Below, one piece after another: positions 17,369 through 26,803 of a stretch of 64,000 bases of DNA. The notes beneath the pieces are model-generated. The model did no database searches and was not told the origin of the DNA. It saw only the letters and a list, made by a program, of their open reading frames with translations. The DNA comes from QHWT01 sp963755695 (GTDB lineage: Bacteria; Acidobacteriota; Vicinamibacteria; Vicinamibacterales; 2-12-FULL-66-21). The position numbers were made by a program, and so were the translations under genes. Position 1 is the stretch's first letter; the number at the start of each line of letters is the position of its first letter. Location of the stretch: NCBI GenBank assembly GCA_963755695.1, contig CAVWLB010000008.1, positions 1,674,001 to 1,738,000 on the forward strand. Direction: 5' to 3'.

Positions 17369-18274
17369 ATGTCGACGAGGCTGCCATCGATTTTGCTCAT
17401 CCTGCTCTGGTTCGTCCCGCCGCTCGAGGCGCGTCAGTCGCGCTCGTCGCAGCCCGATGTCGGCGTCGATATGCGCAACGTTCATTTGCATGTCTCGGAC
17501 GATGCCGCGCTCGACGTGACCTGGATTCACGGACGTCTGCACTCGGCCTCCCCCGACCGGCCACCGGTCTTCGACGACCAGTCCTCCTTTTCCATGGAGA
17601 TCGACGATGGCGAGGTTGCCCTCGATGCCGCGAGCCTGACAGCACTCGTGAACCGTGCGTTCAAGGGCTCGAACCTGTCCGAGTTGCGCGTTTCCTTCGA
17701 TGGAGGCAACATCGTGCAGCGCGGCAGGCTGTCGAAGGGCGTCACCGTCTCGTTCGCGGTCACAGCGTCGGTGGCCGCGACCAGCGAAGGCCAGCTCATC
17801 GTCCATCCTTTGAAAGTGAAGGCAGCGGGAATTCCTGCGACCAAGCTGATGGGACTCTTCGGCGTCGAACTGCAAGATTTGATAAAGGCTCGTCCCGAGG
17901 CCGGAATCACCTTGCACGACAACGACATGATCCTCGATCCGACGAAACTGCTGCCGCCTCCGGCAACTCGCGGTCGGGTCGTGAAGGCCTTCGTCCGCGG
18001 CGATCGTCTCGTGCAGGTCTTTGGAAAGGGAACCGCGGAGCGGCCTAAAGGCGGCGGCAATTACGTGTGGTTCCGCGGCAGCTCGATCCGGTTCGGCCGG
18101 CTCACGATGTCGAACGCCGACTTGAAGCTCGTCGACATGGATCCGAAAGATCCGTTCGACTTCTATTCAGCGAAATACAATCAGCAACTCGTCGCCGGGT
18201 ACGCGAAAAATACCCCTGATGGAGCACTGCGGACCTACATGCCGGACTACAACGACCTCAAATCGCGAAAGTAA
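17369..18274 (+). CDS. Secreted hypothetical protein, possibly DUF2993/LmeA-like
   Basis: 301 residues from an ATG preceded by a gagg ribosome-binding site. The signal peptide LPSILLILLWFVPPLEARQS ends near residue 22. The body alternates strands (VDMRNVHLHVSDD, DVTWIHGRLHSA, SFSMEIDDGEVALDAASLT) with LTALVNRAFKGSNLSELRVS and ends in an acidic/aromatic tail (FDFYSAKYNQQLV). The pattern of nested antiparallel strands ending in a constant helix suggests a lipid-binding tubular fold of the DUF2993 kind, but I cannot confirm it. It is 37 bases upstream of thiC on the same strand. Confidence 0.65.
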   Translation: MSTRLPSILLILLWFVPPLEARQSRSSQPDVGVDMRNVHLHVSDDAALDVTWIHGRLHSASPDRPPVFDDQSSFSMEIDDGEVALDAASLTALVNRAFKGSNLSELRVSFDGGNIVQRGRLSKGVTVSFAVTASVAATSEGQLIVHPLKVKAAGIPATKLMGLFGVELQDLIKARPEAGITLHDNDMILDPTKLLPPPATRGRVVKAFVRGDRLVQVFGKGTAERPKGGGNYVWFRGSSIRFGRLTMSNADLKLVDMDPKDPFDFYSAKYNQQLVAGYAKNTPDGALRTYMPDYNDLKSRK

Positions 18275-18311
18275 TCGGAGTATATAGAAGGGCTCATCCC
18301 GCGGTACCACT

Positions 18312-20022
18312 ATGACCATGCGCTCCACTTTCACTCCGCTCCCCGCCGCTGAGTTCAGCAGCGCGTTTCCGAATTCACGAAGAGTCTACGTCGACGGTCC
18401 GCGCGGCGTGCGCGTCCCGATGCGGGAGATTGCGTTGTCCGGCGACGAGCCGCCCCTCCGCGTCTACGACAGCAGCGGACCTCAGGGAGGGGATGTTCGC
18501 GGCGGACTCCCGCAGATTCGGCGCGAATGGATCATCGCGCGCGGTGACGTCGTCGAAGAAACGCGTCTGCTCGCTGAAGTGGGGTCGGTCGATCGGCCCA
18601 TGCCTCCGGCGCTGGCCGAGCGGACGCGAACACGCCTGCGCGGTACGGCTCCGGTAACCCAACTGCACTATGCACGCCAGGGCGTCGTCACGCCCGAGAT
18701 GGAGTTCATTGCGATCCGGGAAGGGTTCGACGCCGAATTCGTGCGCAGCGAGGTCGCGCGCGGCCGCGCGATCATCCCCGCGAACGTCAATCACACCGAG
18801 CTCGAACCGATGATCATCGGCCGCCACTTCGCGGTGAAGATCAACGCCAACATCGGCAATTCCGCGGTTACGCTCGTCCATCGACGAGGAAGTCGAAAAG
18901 CTGCGGTGGTCGACGCTCTGGGGTGCCGACACCGTGATGGATCTTTCCACCGGGCGGGACATCCACGAAACCCGTGAGTGGATCATCCGGAATGCCGCGG
19001 TGCCAATCGGCACGGTGCCCATCTATCAGGCGCTCGAGAAGGTGGGCGGCCGTCCCGAGGAGCTGACGTGGGAGATCTACCGCGACACGCTCATCGAGCA
19101 GGCCGAGCAGGGCGTGGATTATTTCACCGTCCACGCTGGAGTGCTGCTCCGCTACATTCCAATGACCGTCCGCCGGGTAACCGGCATCGTCTCGCGCGGC
19201 GGATCGATCGTCGCGAAATGGTGCCTGGCGCATCACAAGGAGAGCTTCCTCTACACGCACTTCCGTGAGATCTGCGAAATCATGCAGGCCTACGACGTGT
19301 CGTTCTCGCTCGGTGACGGGCTTCGGCCCGGATCGATTGCCGACGCCAACGACGAGGCGCAGTTCGCGGAACTGAAGACGCAGGGTGAGCTGACCGGCAT
19401 TGCGTGGGAGTACGACGTGCAGGTCATGAACGAAGGCCCGGGCCACGTGCCGATGCACCTCATTCGCGAAAACATGGAAAAACAGCTCGAGTGGTGCAGC
19501 GAAGCCCCCTTCTACACGCTCGGCCCGCTGACCACCGACATCGCGCCGGGATACGACCACATCACGTCGGCGATCGGGGCCGCAATGATCGGCTGGTACG
19601 GCACGGCCATGCTCTGTTACGTAACGCCGAAGGAGCACCTGGGGCTGCCGAATCGCGACGACGTGAAGGCTGGGGTCATTGCTTACAAGATCGCGGCCCA
19701 CGCAGCCGACGTCGCCAAGGGGCATCCCCGCGCGCAGGCGTGGGACGATGCGCTGTCGAAAGCGCGGTTCGAGTTCCGCTGGCAGGACCAGTTCAATCTG
19801 TCGCTCGATCCGGTCACGGCCCGCGCCTATCACGACCAGACGCTCCCGGCGGAGGGGGCAAAGGTCGCGCACTTCTGCTCGATGTGCGGACCGAAGTTCT
19901 GCAGCATGGAGCTGACGCAGCAGCTGCGCGCCGAGGCGGAGCAAGGGATGGAGGAGAAGTCCGTCGAATTCCGCAAGCGCGGCGAAGTTTATGTCCCGTT
20001 GCCGTCTCGCGATCCCGAATGA
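18312..20022 (+). CDS. thiC: Phosphomethylpyrimidine synthase, one frameshift
   Basis: Radical SAM enzyme that rearranges 5-aminoimidazole ribotide to the thiamine pyrimidine HMP-P. The N-terminal ThiC-associated domain (YVDGPRGVRVPMREI) leads to the barrel: PANVNHTELEPMIIGRHFAV, KINANIGNSAVT, WGADTVMDLSTGRDI, MNEGPGHVPMHLI. The C-terminal cluster motif CSMCGPKFC (CX2CX4C) is intact. One extra base near 18873 splits the frame; removing it joins NSAVT to SSIDEEVEKL, giving about 570 residues. The 37-base leader is too short for a TPP riboswitch and none is visible. The next gene overlaps by 32 bases. Confidence 0.95.
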
Positions 20023-20485
20023 CGCGGCCGCGATCGCGGCCATCTACAACGAGGGGATCGAGGATCGGGTTGCGACCTTCGAGACCCGCCATCGCTCGGC
20101 AGACGACATCCTGACCTGGTTCAGTGGACACCATCCGATCGTCGTCGTCGAAGAGGCCGGCGAGATAGTGGCGTTTGCCGGCACGAGCACCTATCGATCG
20201 CGTCCCTGCTATGCAGGGATAGCCGAATTCTCGGTCTACGTCGCCCGCCGGCATCGCGGCAACGGCCATGGCCGTCGAGCGATGGAAGCGCTCTGTCGGG
20301 AGGCCGAACGCGCCGGGTTCTGGAAGATCGTGTCGCGCGTGTTCGTGGAGAACTCGTCGAGCCGAGAGCTGCTGAAGAAGCTCGGGTTCCGCGAGGTCGG
20401 CGTCTACCGCCGTCACGGCAAGCTGGATGGCGTCTGGCGTGACGCCGTCATCGTCGAAAAGCTGCTTGGCGAGGCAGCAGAGTAA
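19991..20485 (+). CDS. GNAT acetyltransferase, phosphinothricin-acetyltransferase-like
   Basis: 164 residues of the PAT/MnaT subgroup: AAIAAIYNEGIEDRVATFET, then VVVEEAGEIVAFAGTSTYRS, AEFSVYVARRHRGNGHGRRA (acetyl-CoA loop) and ENSSSRELLKKLGFREVGVY. Members acetylate phosphinothricin or methionine derivatives; the native substrate is unknown. It starts 32 bases inside the end of thiC, so it is probably translationally coupled. Short tandem repeats follow the stop codon. Confidence 0.85.
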   Translation: MSRCRLAIPNDAAAIAAIYNEGIEDRVATFETRHRSADDILTWFSGHHPIVVVEEAGEIVAFAGTSTYRSRPCYAGIAEFSVYVARRHRGNGHGRRAMEALCREAERAGFWKIVSRVFVENSSSRELLKKLGFREVGVYRRHGKLDGVWRDAVIVEKLLGEAAE

Positions 20486-20488
20486 AAC

Positions 20489-20536
20489 GGGTTCTCGGGT
20501 TCTCGGGTTCTCGGGTTCTCGGGTTCTCAGGTTCTC
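20489..20536. repeat. Six tandem gggttctc words between convergent genes
   Basis: Six 8-base units (gggttctc, the last two slightly altered) fill the 59-base gap between the acetyltransferase and ilvA. The last unit (gttctcgc) can pair with gcgagaaac at the end of ilvA to form a small hairpin. This is the shortest of the word elements and has almost no right arm. Confidence 0.75.
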
Positions 20537-20544
20537 GCTTCTCT

Positions 20545-22069
20545 TTACGCGAGAAACAGCTCGTAAGCCGTGTTGCCGTCCTCGCGTTGATAGCGATAGC
20601 CCAGCTCCCCGAGAAATTGCTCGAAGCGCGGCAGATCCTCGTCCGGCACCTCGAACCCGGCAAGGACGCGGCCGAAATCCGCGCCGTGATTGCGATAGTG
20701 GAACAGGCTGATGTTCCAGCGCCCGCCCAGCTTGTCGAGAAACTCCATCAGTGCTCCCGGACGCTCGGGAAACTCGAAGCGGCAGAGATACTCGTCCTCG
20801 ACCACAGGGCTGCGGCCGCCGACCATGTGCCGTACGTGAAGCTTGGCGACCTCATTGTCGGTGAGGTCGACCGTGCGGTAGCCAGCGCGCTCGAGGGCGG
20901 CGGTCAGGGCTCCGGCATCCCCGCGCGAGCTGGTCGCAATGCCGACGAAGATGTGCGCGCAGTCGCGGCCACTCAATCGGTAGTTGAACTCGGTCACGAC
21001 ACGACGGCCGATTGTCTGACAGAACTCGCCAAACGCGCCCGGCCGTTCGGGGATGGTGACGCCGAAGATGGCTTCGCGCGCCTCGCCGAGCTCCGCTCGC
21101 TCGGCGACGAAGCGGAGGCGATCGAAGTTCATGTTCGCGCCGCTCAGGACGGCGGCGAGCCTGGTGTCGGCCGCGCCGGTTTGCTCGATCCACTTGCGGA
21201 CACCGGCGACGGCAAGCGCGCCGGCTGGCTCCATGATCGACCGGGTGTCGTCGAAGATGTCCTTCACCGCCCCGCAGATTTCGTCGTTCGATACCCGCAC
21301 AATCTCGTCAACGGTCGATTGAACGATTGGAAACGTCAGCTGCCCCACCTCGCGCACCGCGACGCCGTCGGCAAAGATCCCCACCGTGTCGAGGACCACG
21401 CGCCTGCCGGCAGCAACTGATTGATACATGGCGTCGGCTTCGAACGGCTCGACGCCAACCACGCGAACAGCAGGACGCAGCGCTTTCACGTAACTGGCGA
21501 TTCCGGCGATGAGACCACCGCCGCCGACCGGGACGAAGATGGCGGAGACGTCGCCAAGTCGATGGCGGAGAATCTCGGTGCCAATCGTCCCTTGTCCGGC
21601 AATCACCAGCGGATCGTCGAACGGATCGATGAAGACGTGCCCGGTCTGCTTCAACGAGCGTATCGCAATGGCTTCGCGCGTCGGCATAGGTGTCGCCGGT
21701 GAGCACGACCTCGGCGCCCAGATCGCGGACCGCCAGGACCTTGATTTCGGGGGTCGTTTGCGGCATCACGATCATCGCGTGGAGTCCGAGATGCCGCGCG
21801 GCGAACGCCACGCCCTGCGCGTGATTGCCCGCGCTCGCCGCGATCACGCCGCGTTCGCGTTCGGCATCGGTCAGATGCGCGATGCGGTTGTAGGCGCCAC
21901 GCAGTTTGAAGCTGAAAACCGGCTGCAGATCCTCACGTTTGAGCCGGATGTCGTTGCGTAACCGGCGGGACAGCCGGGGCGCGGTTTCGAGCGGCGTTTC
22001 ATGCGCCACGTCGTACACGCGGCTGGTCAGGATCAGCCGCAGCATCGAATCGGGGGTAATGGGTGTCAT
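20545..22069 (-). CDS. ilvA: Biosynthetic threonine ammonia-lyase, one frameshift
   Basis: PLP enzyme deaminating threonine to 2-oxobutanoate, the first step of isoleucine synthesis. The PLP lysine lies in VFSFKLRGAYNRI, the catalytic domain includes SAGNHAQGVAFAARHLG, and two ACT-like regulatory domains follow (PGAFGEFCQTIGRRVVTEFN; ERPGALMEFLDKLGGRWNIS). This is the long, isoleucine-inhibited form, about 507 residues. A base is missing near 21677: GDTYADAR and EAIAIRSLKQTGHVFIDPFD lie in different frames. The upstream gap is a word-palindrome. Confidence 0.95.
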
Positions 22070-22070
22070 C

Positions 22071-22190
22071 GCTGAGGGCTCAAGGCTCAGGGCTCACGGC
22101 TCGAGGTGGCTTCTGGCCCACGCGGCTCAGGGACTCGGTGCCTTGAGCCGCCATGAGCCATGAGTCCTAAGCGTTGAGCCATTCATGAGC
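22071..22190. repeat. Word-palindrome between divergent genes (ggctcaag/catgagcc words)
   Basis: Left part: repeated ggctca-type words directly upstream of the ilvA start. Right part: ccttgagccgccatgagcca and further catgagcc words up to the phosphatase gene. Because the flanking genes diverge, this element occupies the promoter region rather than a terminator position. Confidence 0.7.
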
Positions 22191-22218
22191 CATGAGTCGT
22201 TCATCATATGCTGTCACG

Positions 22219-23094
22219 ATGACTTTCGATCGTTTCCGGCGCGACGTGTTGATCGGCATTGTGATGGTCGCGGCGGCGTGCGCGAAGTCGAGCGCTCCGG
22301 CCGTGTCCCCGGCGGCGCCCTCACACGCCGCGCGTCACACCCACGAGAACCTGAATGCCGTGCTTTGGATGCAGACCGCCGCGGAATACCGTGCGACCGC
22401 ATTGGAAGCTTATCGGCTCGCGCAACTGCAACTCGACCGGGCGCTGCAAGACCCCGCGTGGACCGCCGCAACCGAACAGACTGTCGACGTCTCGTCGCTG
22501 CCGCCGGCCGTGATTCTCGATCTCGACGAGACAGTGTTCGATAATTCGGCGTTCCAGGCGCGGGCCGTGCAGGATAGCTCCGCCTACTCGGAGGATGCAT
22601 GGAACCGCTGGGCGGAGGAGCGAAAGGCAGGCGCCATTCCCGGGGCCATCGAATTCCTCACCTATGCGAAGAGTCGCGGGGTCACACCGTTCTACGTGAC
22701 CAACCGCGATCACAAGGTCGAGGAGGCGACCCGGGACGTTCTTGCGAAGCTTGGTGCTCCCGTCACTTCCGGACACGACGCCGTAATGATGCGTCATGAG
22801 AACGGTTGGGACGCATCCGACAAAACGTCGCGACGTCAGTCGGTCGCGGCGAACTATCGTGTGCTCCTGCTCATCGGCGACAACTTCGAGGACTTCGTCA
22901 GCGGAACTCGTGCATCGATTGCCGATCGTGACGCGCTCGTCCGGAAGTACGACGCTTACTGGGGGCGCAAGTGGATCGTTCTGCCGAACCCGAGCTACGG
23001 GTCCTGGGAGAGCGCGCTGAGGTTCGGGATGACCGAACCGTCGGACGAGCAGACGCTCGCCGCGAAGTATCGCGCGTTGAACCTGGAAAGGTAG
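22219..23094 (+). CDS. HAD-family acid phosphatase, outer-membrane lipoprotein (class C/e(P4)-like)
   Basis: 291 residues from the ATG reading MTFDRFRRDV; an earlier in-frame ATG at 22192 lies inside the repeat. The lipoprotein signal is LIGIVMVAAAC with Cys at residue 21. The HAD motif I is ILDLDETVFDNS (nucleophile Asp), motif II TPFYVTNRDHK, and motif IV LLIGDNFEDF. Class C acid phosphatases are surface lipoproteins that dephosphorylate nucleotides for scavenging. No operon partner is evident; the next gene is convergent. Confidence 0.9.
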   Translation: MTFDRFRRDVLIGIVMVAAACAKSSAPAVSPAAPSHAARHTHENLNAVLWMQTAAEYRATALEAYRLAQLQLDRALQDPAWTAATEQTVDVSSLPPAVILDLDETVFDNSAFQARAVQDSSAYSEDAWNRWAEERKAGAIPGAIEFLTYAKSRGVTPFYVTNRDHKVEEATRDVLAKLGAPVTSGHDAVMMRHENGWDASDKTSRRQSVAANYRVLLLIGDNFEDFVSGTRASIADRDALVRKYDAYWGRKWIVLPNPSYGSWESALRFGMTEPSDEQTLAAKYRALNLER

Positions 23095-23134
23095 GCCCGG
23101 TTCGTCCTGAGTGGCCTACCAGACAGAAGTCGAA

Positions 23135-23827
23135 TCAGGCAGGCAGCATCCTTCGGGAGCGTCCTGTCGCGAACAACTTTACGAGGAGCAACCCGGCCGC
23201 GAAGCCGCCGATGTGGGCCATGTAGGCGACGCCCCCTCCGTCGCTGGTCTGCGCGATGGATCCCACCTGGCTGATCAACTGAATGACAATCCAGAAACCA
23301 AGGACCACGATCGCTGGAACCGAGGTGATGCCGCCACGAGTCAAAACCCGGACCCGATTCTGTGGAAACAAGAGCAGATAGCCTCCCAGGACCCCACTGA
23401 TGGCACCCGACGCGCCTACGCTCGGAACCGTCGACCCGCCACTGAACCAGATGTGCGCCAGTCCGCCTGCCAGGCCGCATACCAGGTAGAAGATCAGGTA
23501 GCGCGCCGATCCCATGGCCCGCTCGATGTTGTCGCCAAAAATCCAGAGGTAGAGCATGTTGCCGCCCAGATGCATCCATCCCCCGTGGAGAAACATGGAT
23601 GTGATGAGCGTCGACCAGTAGGGGAGTGGAATGTGGGGAGGCAGATCCTGGTGTACGACGTATTCGCGCGGGACAACTCCCCAAGCAGTGATGAATGACT
23701 GCAGGGCCCCTTCGGATCCCTGGCCCAGTTCCAGCAGGAACGCGAGAACGTTGAGGATTATCAGGGCGATGTTGACGATCGCCACGCCGCTCTCGCCCGG
23801 CCCTCGTTCGTCTCCGATCGGAAACAT
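23135..23827 (-). CDS. Rhomboid-family intramembrane serine protease
   Basis: 230 residues, six to seven membrane helices. The catalytic pair is GASGAISGVLG (Ser) and AYMAHIGGFAAG (His); the conserved HLGGNMLYLWIFGDN motif of helix 2 is present. Rhomboids cleave membrane-protein substrates within the bilayer; the substrate here is unknown. A GGAGGAG ribosome-binding site lies just before the ATG. Confidence 0.95.
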   Translation of the reverse strand: MFPIGDERGPGESGVAIVNIALIILNVLAFLLELGQGSEGALQSFITAWGVVPREYVVHQDLPPHIPLPYWSTLITSMFLHGGWMHLGGNMLYLWIFGDNIERAMGSARYLIFYLVCGLAGGLAHIWFSGGSTVPSVGASGAISGVLGGYLLLFPQNRVRVLTRGGITSVPAIVVLGFWIVIQLISQVGSIAQTSDGGGVAYMAHIGGFAAGLLLVKLFATGRSRRMLPA

Positions 23828-23910
23828 GGAGCACTCCTCCGGGGCTTGCCGAGCAACTGCTGTGCCGGAGTCTCGACCGTCTCGTGAATGCCTCTGAGCC
23901 GGTGCGTGTA

Positions 23911-24474
23911 TTAAATTGGAGGCGCTGGGACGATTTGGATGATTGTCTTGAACCGTGCCGGTTCCGCACCCCGCTTCGGATTGAGGTACCCGGCCGACCC
24001 GCCCCAGGTGTAGTCCTTCACCGTCACGCTCGGCGGAAATGCCATCGACTCTTCTTTGAATTTGCCCAAGTCGAACTGGTGCACCGGCGGCTCTTCGAAC
24101 AGCAGTTCACCCCTCTGCTTCAGCACCGTCCTGTAATACGTGACGATCTGCAGGAAATCGGTGCTGCTCCCGAACAGGTAATACCGCTGTCCGCGGCCTG
24201 CATCGAACGATCCGACGAACTCGGCGCCTGGATAGATCGGGACGCCCAGCGTCGCTTCGGAAGGTGGCTCGGACGATGCCGCGGCGGATGAGCGGCTGGT
24301 TTCCGGGGACGTAACGGGGGGTTGCTGCGCCGCTGGCGGCGGCACGGCGGGCGCCGGCATTGGTGGACGCTGTTCGCCGGGACGTGGAAACGGCTGCGGT
24401 GTCTGGGCGGAAATCGTCAAAGTTCCCGACGTGATGATCGCCGCGAGTACCGCCGACCCGCACCTGCAACGCAT
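23911..24474 (-). CDS. Secreted proline-rich hypothetical protein
   Basis: 187 residues. A signal peptide (VLAAIITSGTLTISA) is followed by a Pro/Ala/Ser-rich linker of about 55 residues and a compact domain (YPGAEFVGSFDAGRGQRYYL, TDFLQIVTYYRTVLKQRGEL) that ends in YLNPKRGAEPARFKTIIQIV. I do not recognise a named family; the domain resembles small secreted acidobacterial proteins of unknown role. The gene diverges from the M20 peptidase gene and follows the rhomboid region on the same strand. Confidence 0.65.
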   Translation of the reverse strand: MRCRCGSAVLAAIITSGTLTISAQTPQPFPRPGEQRPPMPAPAVPPPAAQQPPVTSPETSRSSAAASSEPPSEATLGVPIYPGAEFVGSFDAGRGQRYYLFGSSTDFLQIVTYYRTVLKQRGELLFEEPPVHQFDLGKFKEESMAFPPSVTVKDYTWGGSAGYLNPKRGAEPARFKTIIQIVPAPPI

Positions 24475-24581
24475 ACCCGTATTATATCCGCCAGGTGGCC
24501 CGCCTCTTCAGGGCAGGCGGTCCGAATTCGCAACGAGCCGATCGAGATCCGCTCGACCTGAAAATCGAAACACAGGTGATC

Positions 24582-25712
24582 ATGCGCGAGCTTCTCGAAT
24601 TCACCGAATCCCACCTTGACGAGATGGTCGAGATCATCGACGCGCTCGTCCGCCTGGAGTCTCCCAGCCACGACAAGGCGGCCGTCGATCGGTGCGGCGC
24701 GGAGATCGTGGCCCGCATGCGTCGGGCCGGAGCTGACGTCGAACTGTTGCCTCGCGACGAGCGTGGCGCTCACGTCTCGGCGCGGATTCCTGGATCCGGC
24801 AGGCCGGTGCTGCTCCTCGGTCACTTCGATACCGTCTGGCCGGTCGGCACGCTGGAGCGCATGCCGCTCAGGCGTGATGGCAGCCGGCTCTACGGGCCCG
24901 GGACATTCGACATGAAGGGCGGGATTGCCATCGCCCTTGGTGCGATCGCGGCGTTGCGCGCGACTCGAACCGCGCATGCGCCGATTTCGATATTGTGGAC
25001 AACGGATGAGGAGATCGGCAGCGGCACGTCGCGCGAGGCGATTGAAACCGCCGCTCGGGGCGGAGCGGCTGTCCTTGTGCTGGAACCGGCGCTGCCGGGA
25101 GGGGCGCTCAAAACCGCGCGCAAAGGGTGTGGTGAGTTCGAAGTGACAGTTGAAGGTGTCGCCGCGCACGCCGGCATCGATCCGGCCAGGGGCGCGAGCG
25201 CAATCCACGAGCTCGCCACTCAAGTTACCAGGATCGCGGCGCTGCAGGACCTCGAACGCGGCGTGAGTGTCAACGTGGGCGTCATCGATGGAGGAAGCCG
25301 CCCTAATGTCGTCGCGGAACACGCACGCGCCATCGTCGACGTGCGCGCCCCGACGATGACCGACGCCCGGAGAGTCGAGGCGGAGCTTCAAGGTCTGCAA
25401 CCTTCGAGTCCGGGAACGCGTCTGACTATTAGAGGCGGGTTCGAGCGGCCCCCGCTGGAGCGGACGACTGCCGTGGCGCACCTCTTCTCCGTCGCGCAAC
25501 ACGTGGCTTCCCTACTCGGACGCGAATTGAAAGAGGGTTCCACCGGCGGCGGTTCTGACGGCAACTTCACCGCGGCGCTTGGCGTGCCGACGCTTGATGG
25601 GCTTGGAGCCATCGGCGATGGCGCGCACGCTCTGCACGAATACGTGGATGTCGCGGAACTCCCCTGGCGCGCCGCGCTCGTGGCTGGCCTCCTGAACCGC
25701 CTGTCCCCTTAA
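24582..25712 (+). CDS. M20-family metallopeptidase, carboxypeptidase G2-like
   Basis: 376 residues from ATG 24582 (MRELLEFTESH); an upstream open frame exists but is not needed. Zinc ligands are LLLGHFDTVWPVG (His), LYGPGTFDMKGG (bridging Asp), LWTTDEEIGSGTS (Glu-Glu) and ALHEYVDV (last His). The dimerisation domain contains GVAAHAGIDPARGASAIHE. Family members remove C-terminal glutamate from folates and peptides or deacylate amino acids. No signal peptide is present with this start, so it is probably cytoplasmic. Confidence 0.9.
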   Translation: MRELLEFTESHLDEMVEIIDALVRLESPSHDKAAVDRCGAEIVARMRRAGADVELLPRDERGAHVSARIPGSGRPVLLLGHFDTVWPVGTLERMPLRRDGSRLYGPGTFDMKGGIAIALGAIAALRATRTAHAPISILWTTDEEIGSGTSREAIETAARGGAAVLVLEPALPGGALKTARKGCGEFEVTVEGVAAHAGIDPARGASAIHELATQVTRIAALQDLERGVSVNVGVIDGGSRPNVVAEHARAIVDVRAPTMTDARRVEAELQGLQPSSPGTRLTIRGGFERPPLERTTAVAHLFSVAQHVASLLGRELKEGSTGGGSDGNFTAALGVPTLDGLGAIGDGAHALHEYVDVAELPWRAALVAGLLNRLSP

Positions 25713-25720
25713 GGCTGGGA

Positions 25721-25726
25721 TACAAT
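25721..25726 (+). promoter_or_regulatory. Probable -10 box directly before htpX
   Basis: TACAAT six bases before the htpX ATG, with no Shine-Dalgarno sequence. Transcription would begin at or next to the start codon, suggesting a leaderless mRNA. Confidence 0.45.
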
Positions 25727-25732
25727 CGACGT

Positions 25733-26581
25733 ATGGCAAACGGAGTGAAAACGGCGCTGCTGCTGGGCCTCCTCAGCGGCCTGCTGCTCGCGTTGGGACA
25801 ATTGCTGGGCGGGTCGAACGGGCTGGTGATCGCCTTCGTGCTCGCGGCGGTCATGAACTTCGGCTCGTACTGGTTCTCCGACAAGATCGTGCTGCGGATG
25901 TACCGGGCGCAGGAAGTCGCCGCCGGTCACCGTCTCTATACCATCGTCGAACGCCTCACGCGGCAGGCTAACCTGCCGATGCCAAAGGTCTACGTGATTC
26001 CGGATCCGTCGCCGAATGCGTTTGCCACGGGAAGGAACCCCGAGCACGCAGCGGTGGCCGCCACTGAAGGGATCCTCCAAATCCTGACCGACAACGAGCT
26101 CGAGGGCGTCGTCGCCCACGAGCTTGCTCACGTCAAGCACCGCGACATCCTGATCAGCTCGGTTGCGGCAACCATCGCCGCGGCAATCATCATGGTTGCC
26201 CGGATGGCGCATTTCGCCGCCTTGTTCGGCGGTTACGGCGGTCGCGGCGACGATCGGGACCGTGGCAGCAACCCGATTGCGCTTCTCGCGACCATCATTC
26301 TCGCGCCGATCGCCGCGGCGCTCATCCAGATGGCCATCTCCAGGTCCCGCGAATTCGCGGCGGACGCAGGCGGTGCGCGCATTACCGGGAACCCATACGG
26401 CCTCGCGGATGCGCTCAGGAAGATAGATGCGGTAGCCAAGCAGGTCCCGCTCGATGCGAACCCCGCCACCGCGCACATGTTCATCATGAAGCCCTTCACC
26501 GGCGGAGGGCTGATGTCGCTGTTCAGCAGTCATCCTCCAACCGAAGCGCGTATTCGAGCGCTTCTCGGCGGCATCCGGTAG
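25733..26581 (+). CDS. htpX: HtpX-type membrane zinc metalloprotease
   Basis: 282-residue M48 protease for quality control of inner-membrane proteins. Two N-terminal helices (TALLLGLLSGLLLALGQLLG and the next) precede the zinc site GVVAHELAHVKHRDI (HEXXH); the third ligand is in SREFAADAGGARITG. Two further helices lie after the active site. The C-terminal SHPPTEARIRALLGGI is typical. It is followed by a strong hairpin (26603-26651) and then an AAA+ Clp ATPase. Confidence 0.95.
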   Translation: MANGVKTALLLGLLSGLLLALGQLLGGSNGLVIAFVLAAVMNFGSYWFSDKIVLRMYRAQEVAAGHRLYTIVERLTRQANLPMPKVYVIPDPSPNAFATGRNPEHAAVAATEGILQILTDNELEGVVAHELAHVKHRDILISSVAATIAAAIIMVARMAHFAALFGGYGGRGDDRDRGSNPIALLATIILAPIAAALIQMAISRSREFAADAGGARITGNPYGLADALRKIDAVAKQVPLDANPATAHMFIMKPFTGGGLMSLFSSHPPTEARIRALLGGIR

Positions 26582-26602
26582 GAAGCCGCCGTACCACTTT
26601 CA

Positions 26603-26651
26603 GATGACCGCAGTGGAGGACGGCACGTCCGTCCTCCATCAAGCGGTCATC
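26603..26651. other. Long two-stage hairpin between htpX and the Clp ATPase
   Basis: gatgaccgc (26603-26611) pairs with gcggtcatc (26643-26651), and inside it tggaggacgg (26614-26623) pairs with ccgtcctcca (26629-26638) around a 5-base loop. All 19 base pairs are perfect. There is no T-run after either side, so it is not a standard intrinsic terminator. The rest of the 222-base gap (26652-26803) shows no gene. Confidence 0.75.
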
Positions 26652-26803
26652 GAGCGGTGTGGTCGTCCAGCCACGCCGTGACCTTCCTACCTGCGGTTTC
26701 CTTTAGCTTTCAGCGACTTAAACGCGACTCAGCCAGCCGGTGGGTATTTGGCGTTTATTTTGCTCCATCCCCAGCAGCAACAGGCGCACGGTTGGAGGAG
26801 ATC

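Noticed and set aside
18275..18311. TPP riboswitch upstream of thiC
   Set aside because: Only 37 bases separate thiC from the upstream gene and no THI-box core is present there.
24495..24581. N-terminal extension of the M20 peptidase
   Set aside because: The extra 29 residues (starting MARLFRAGG) are not family-like and the internal ATG gives the usual family start.
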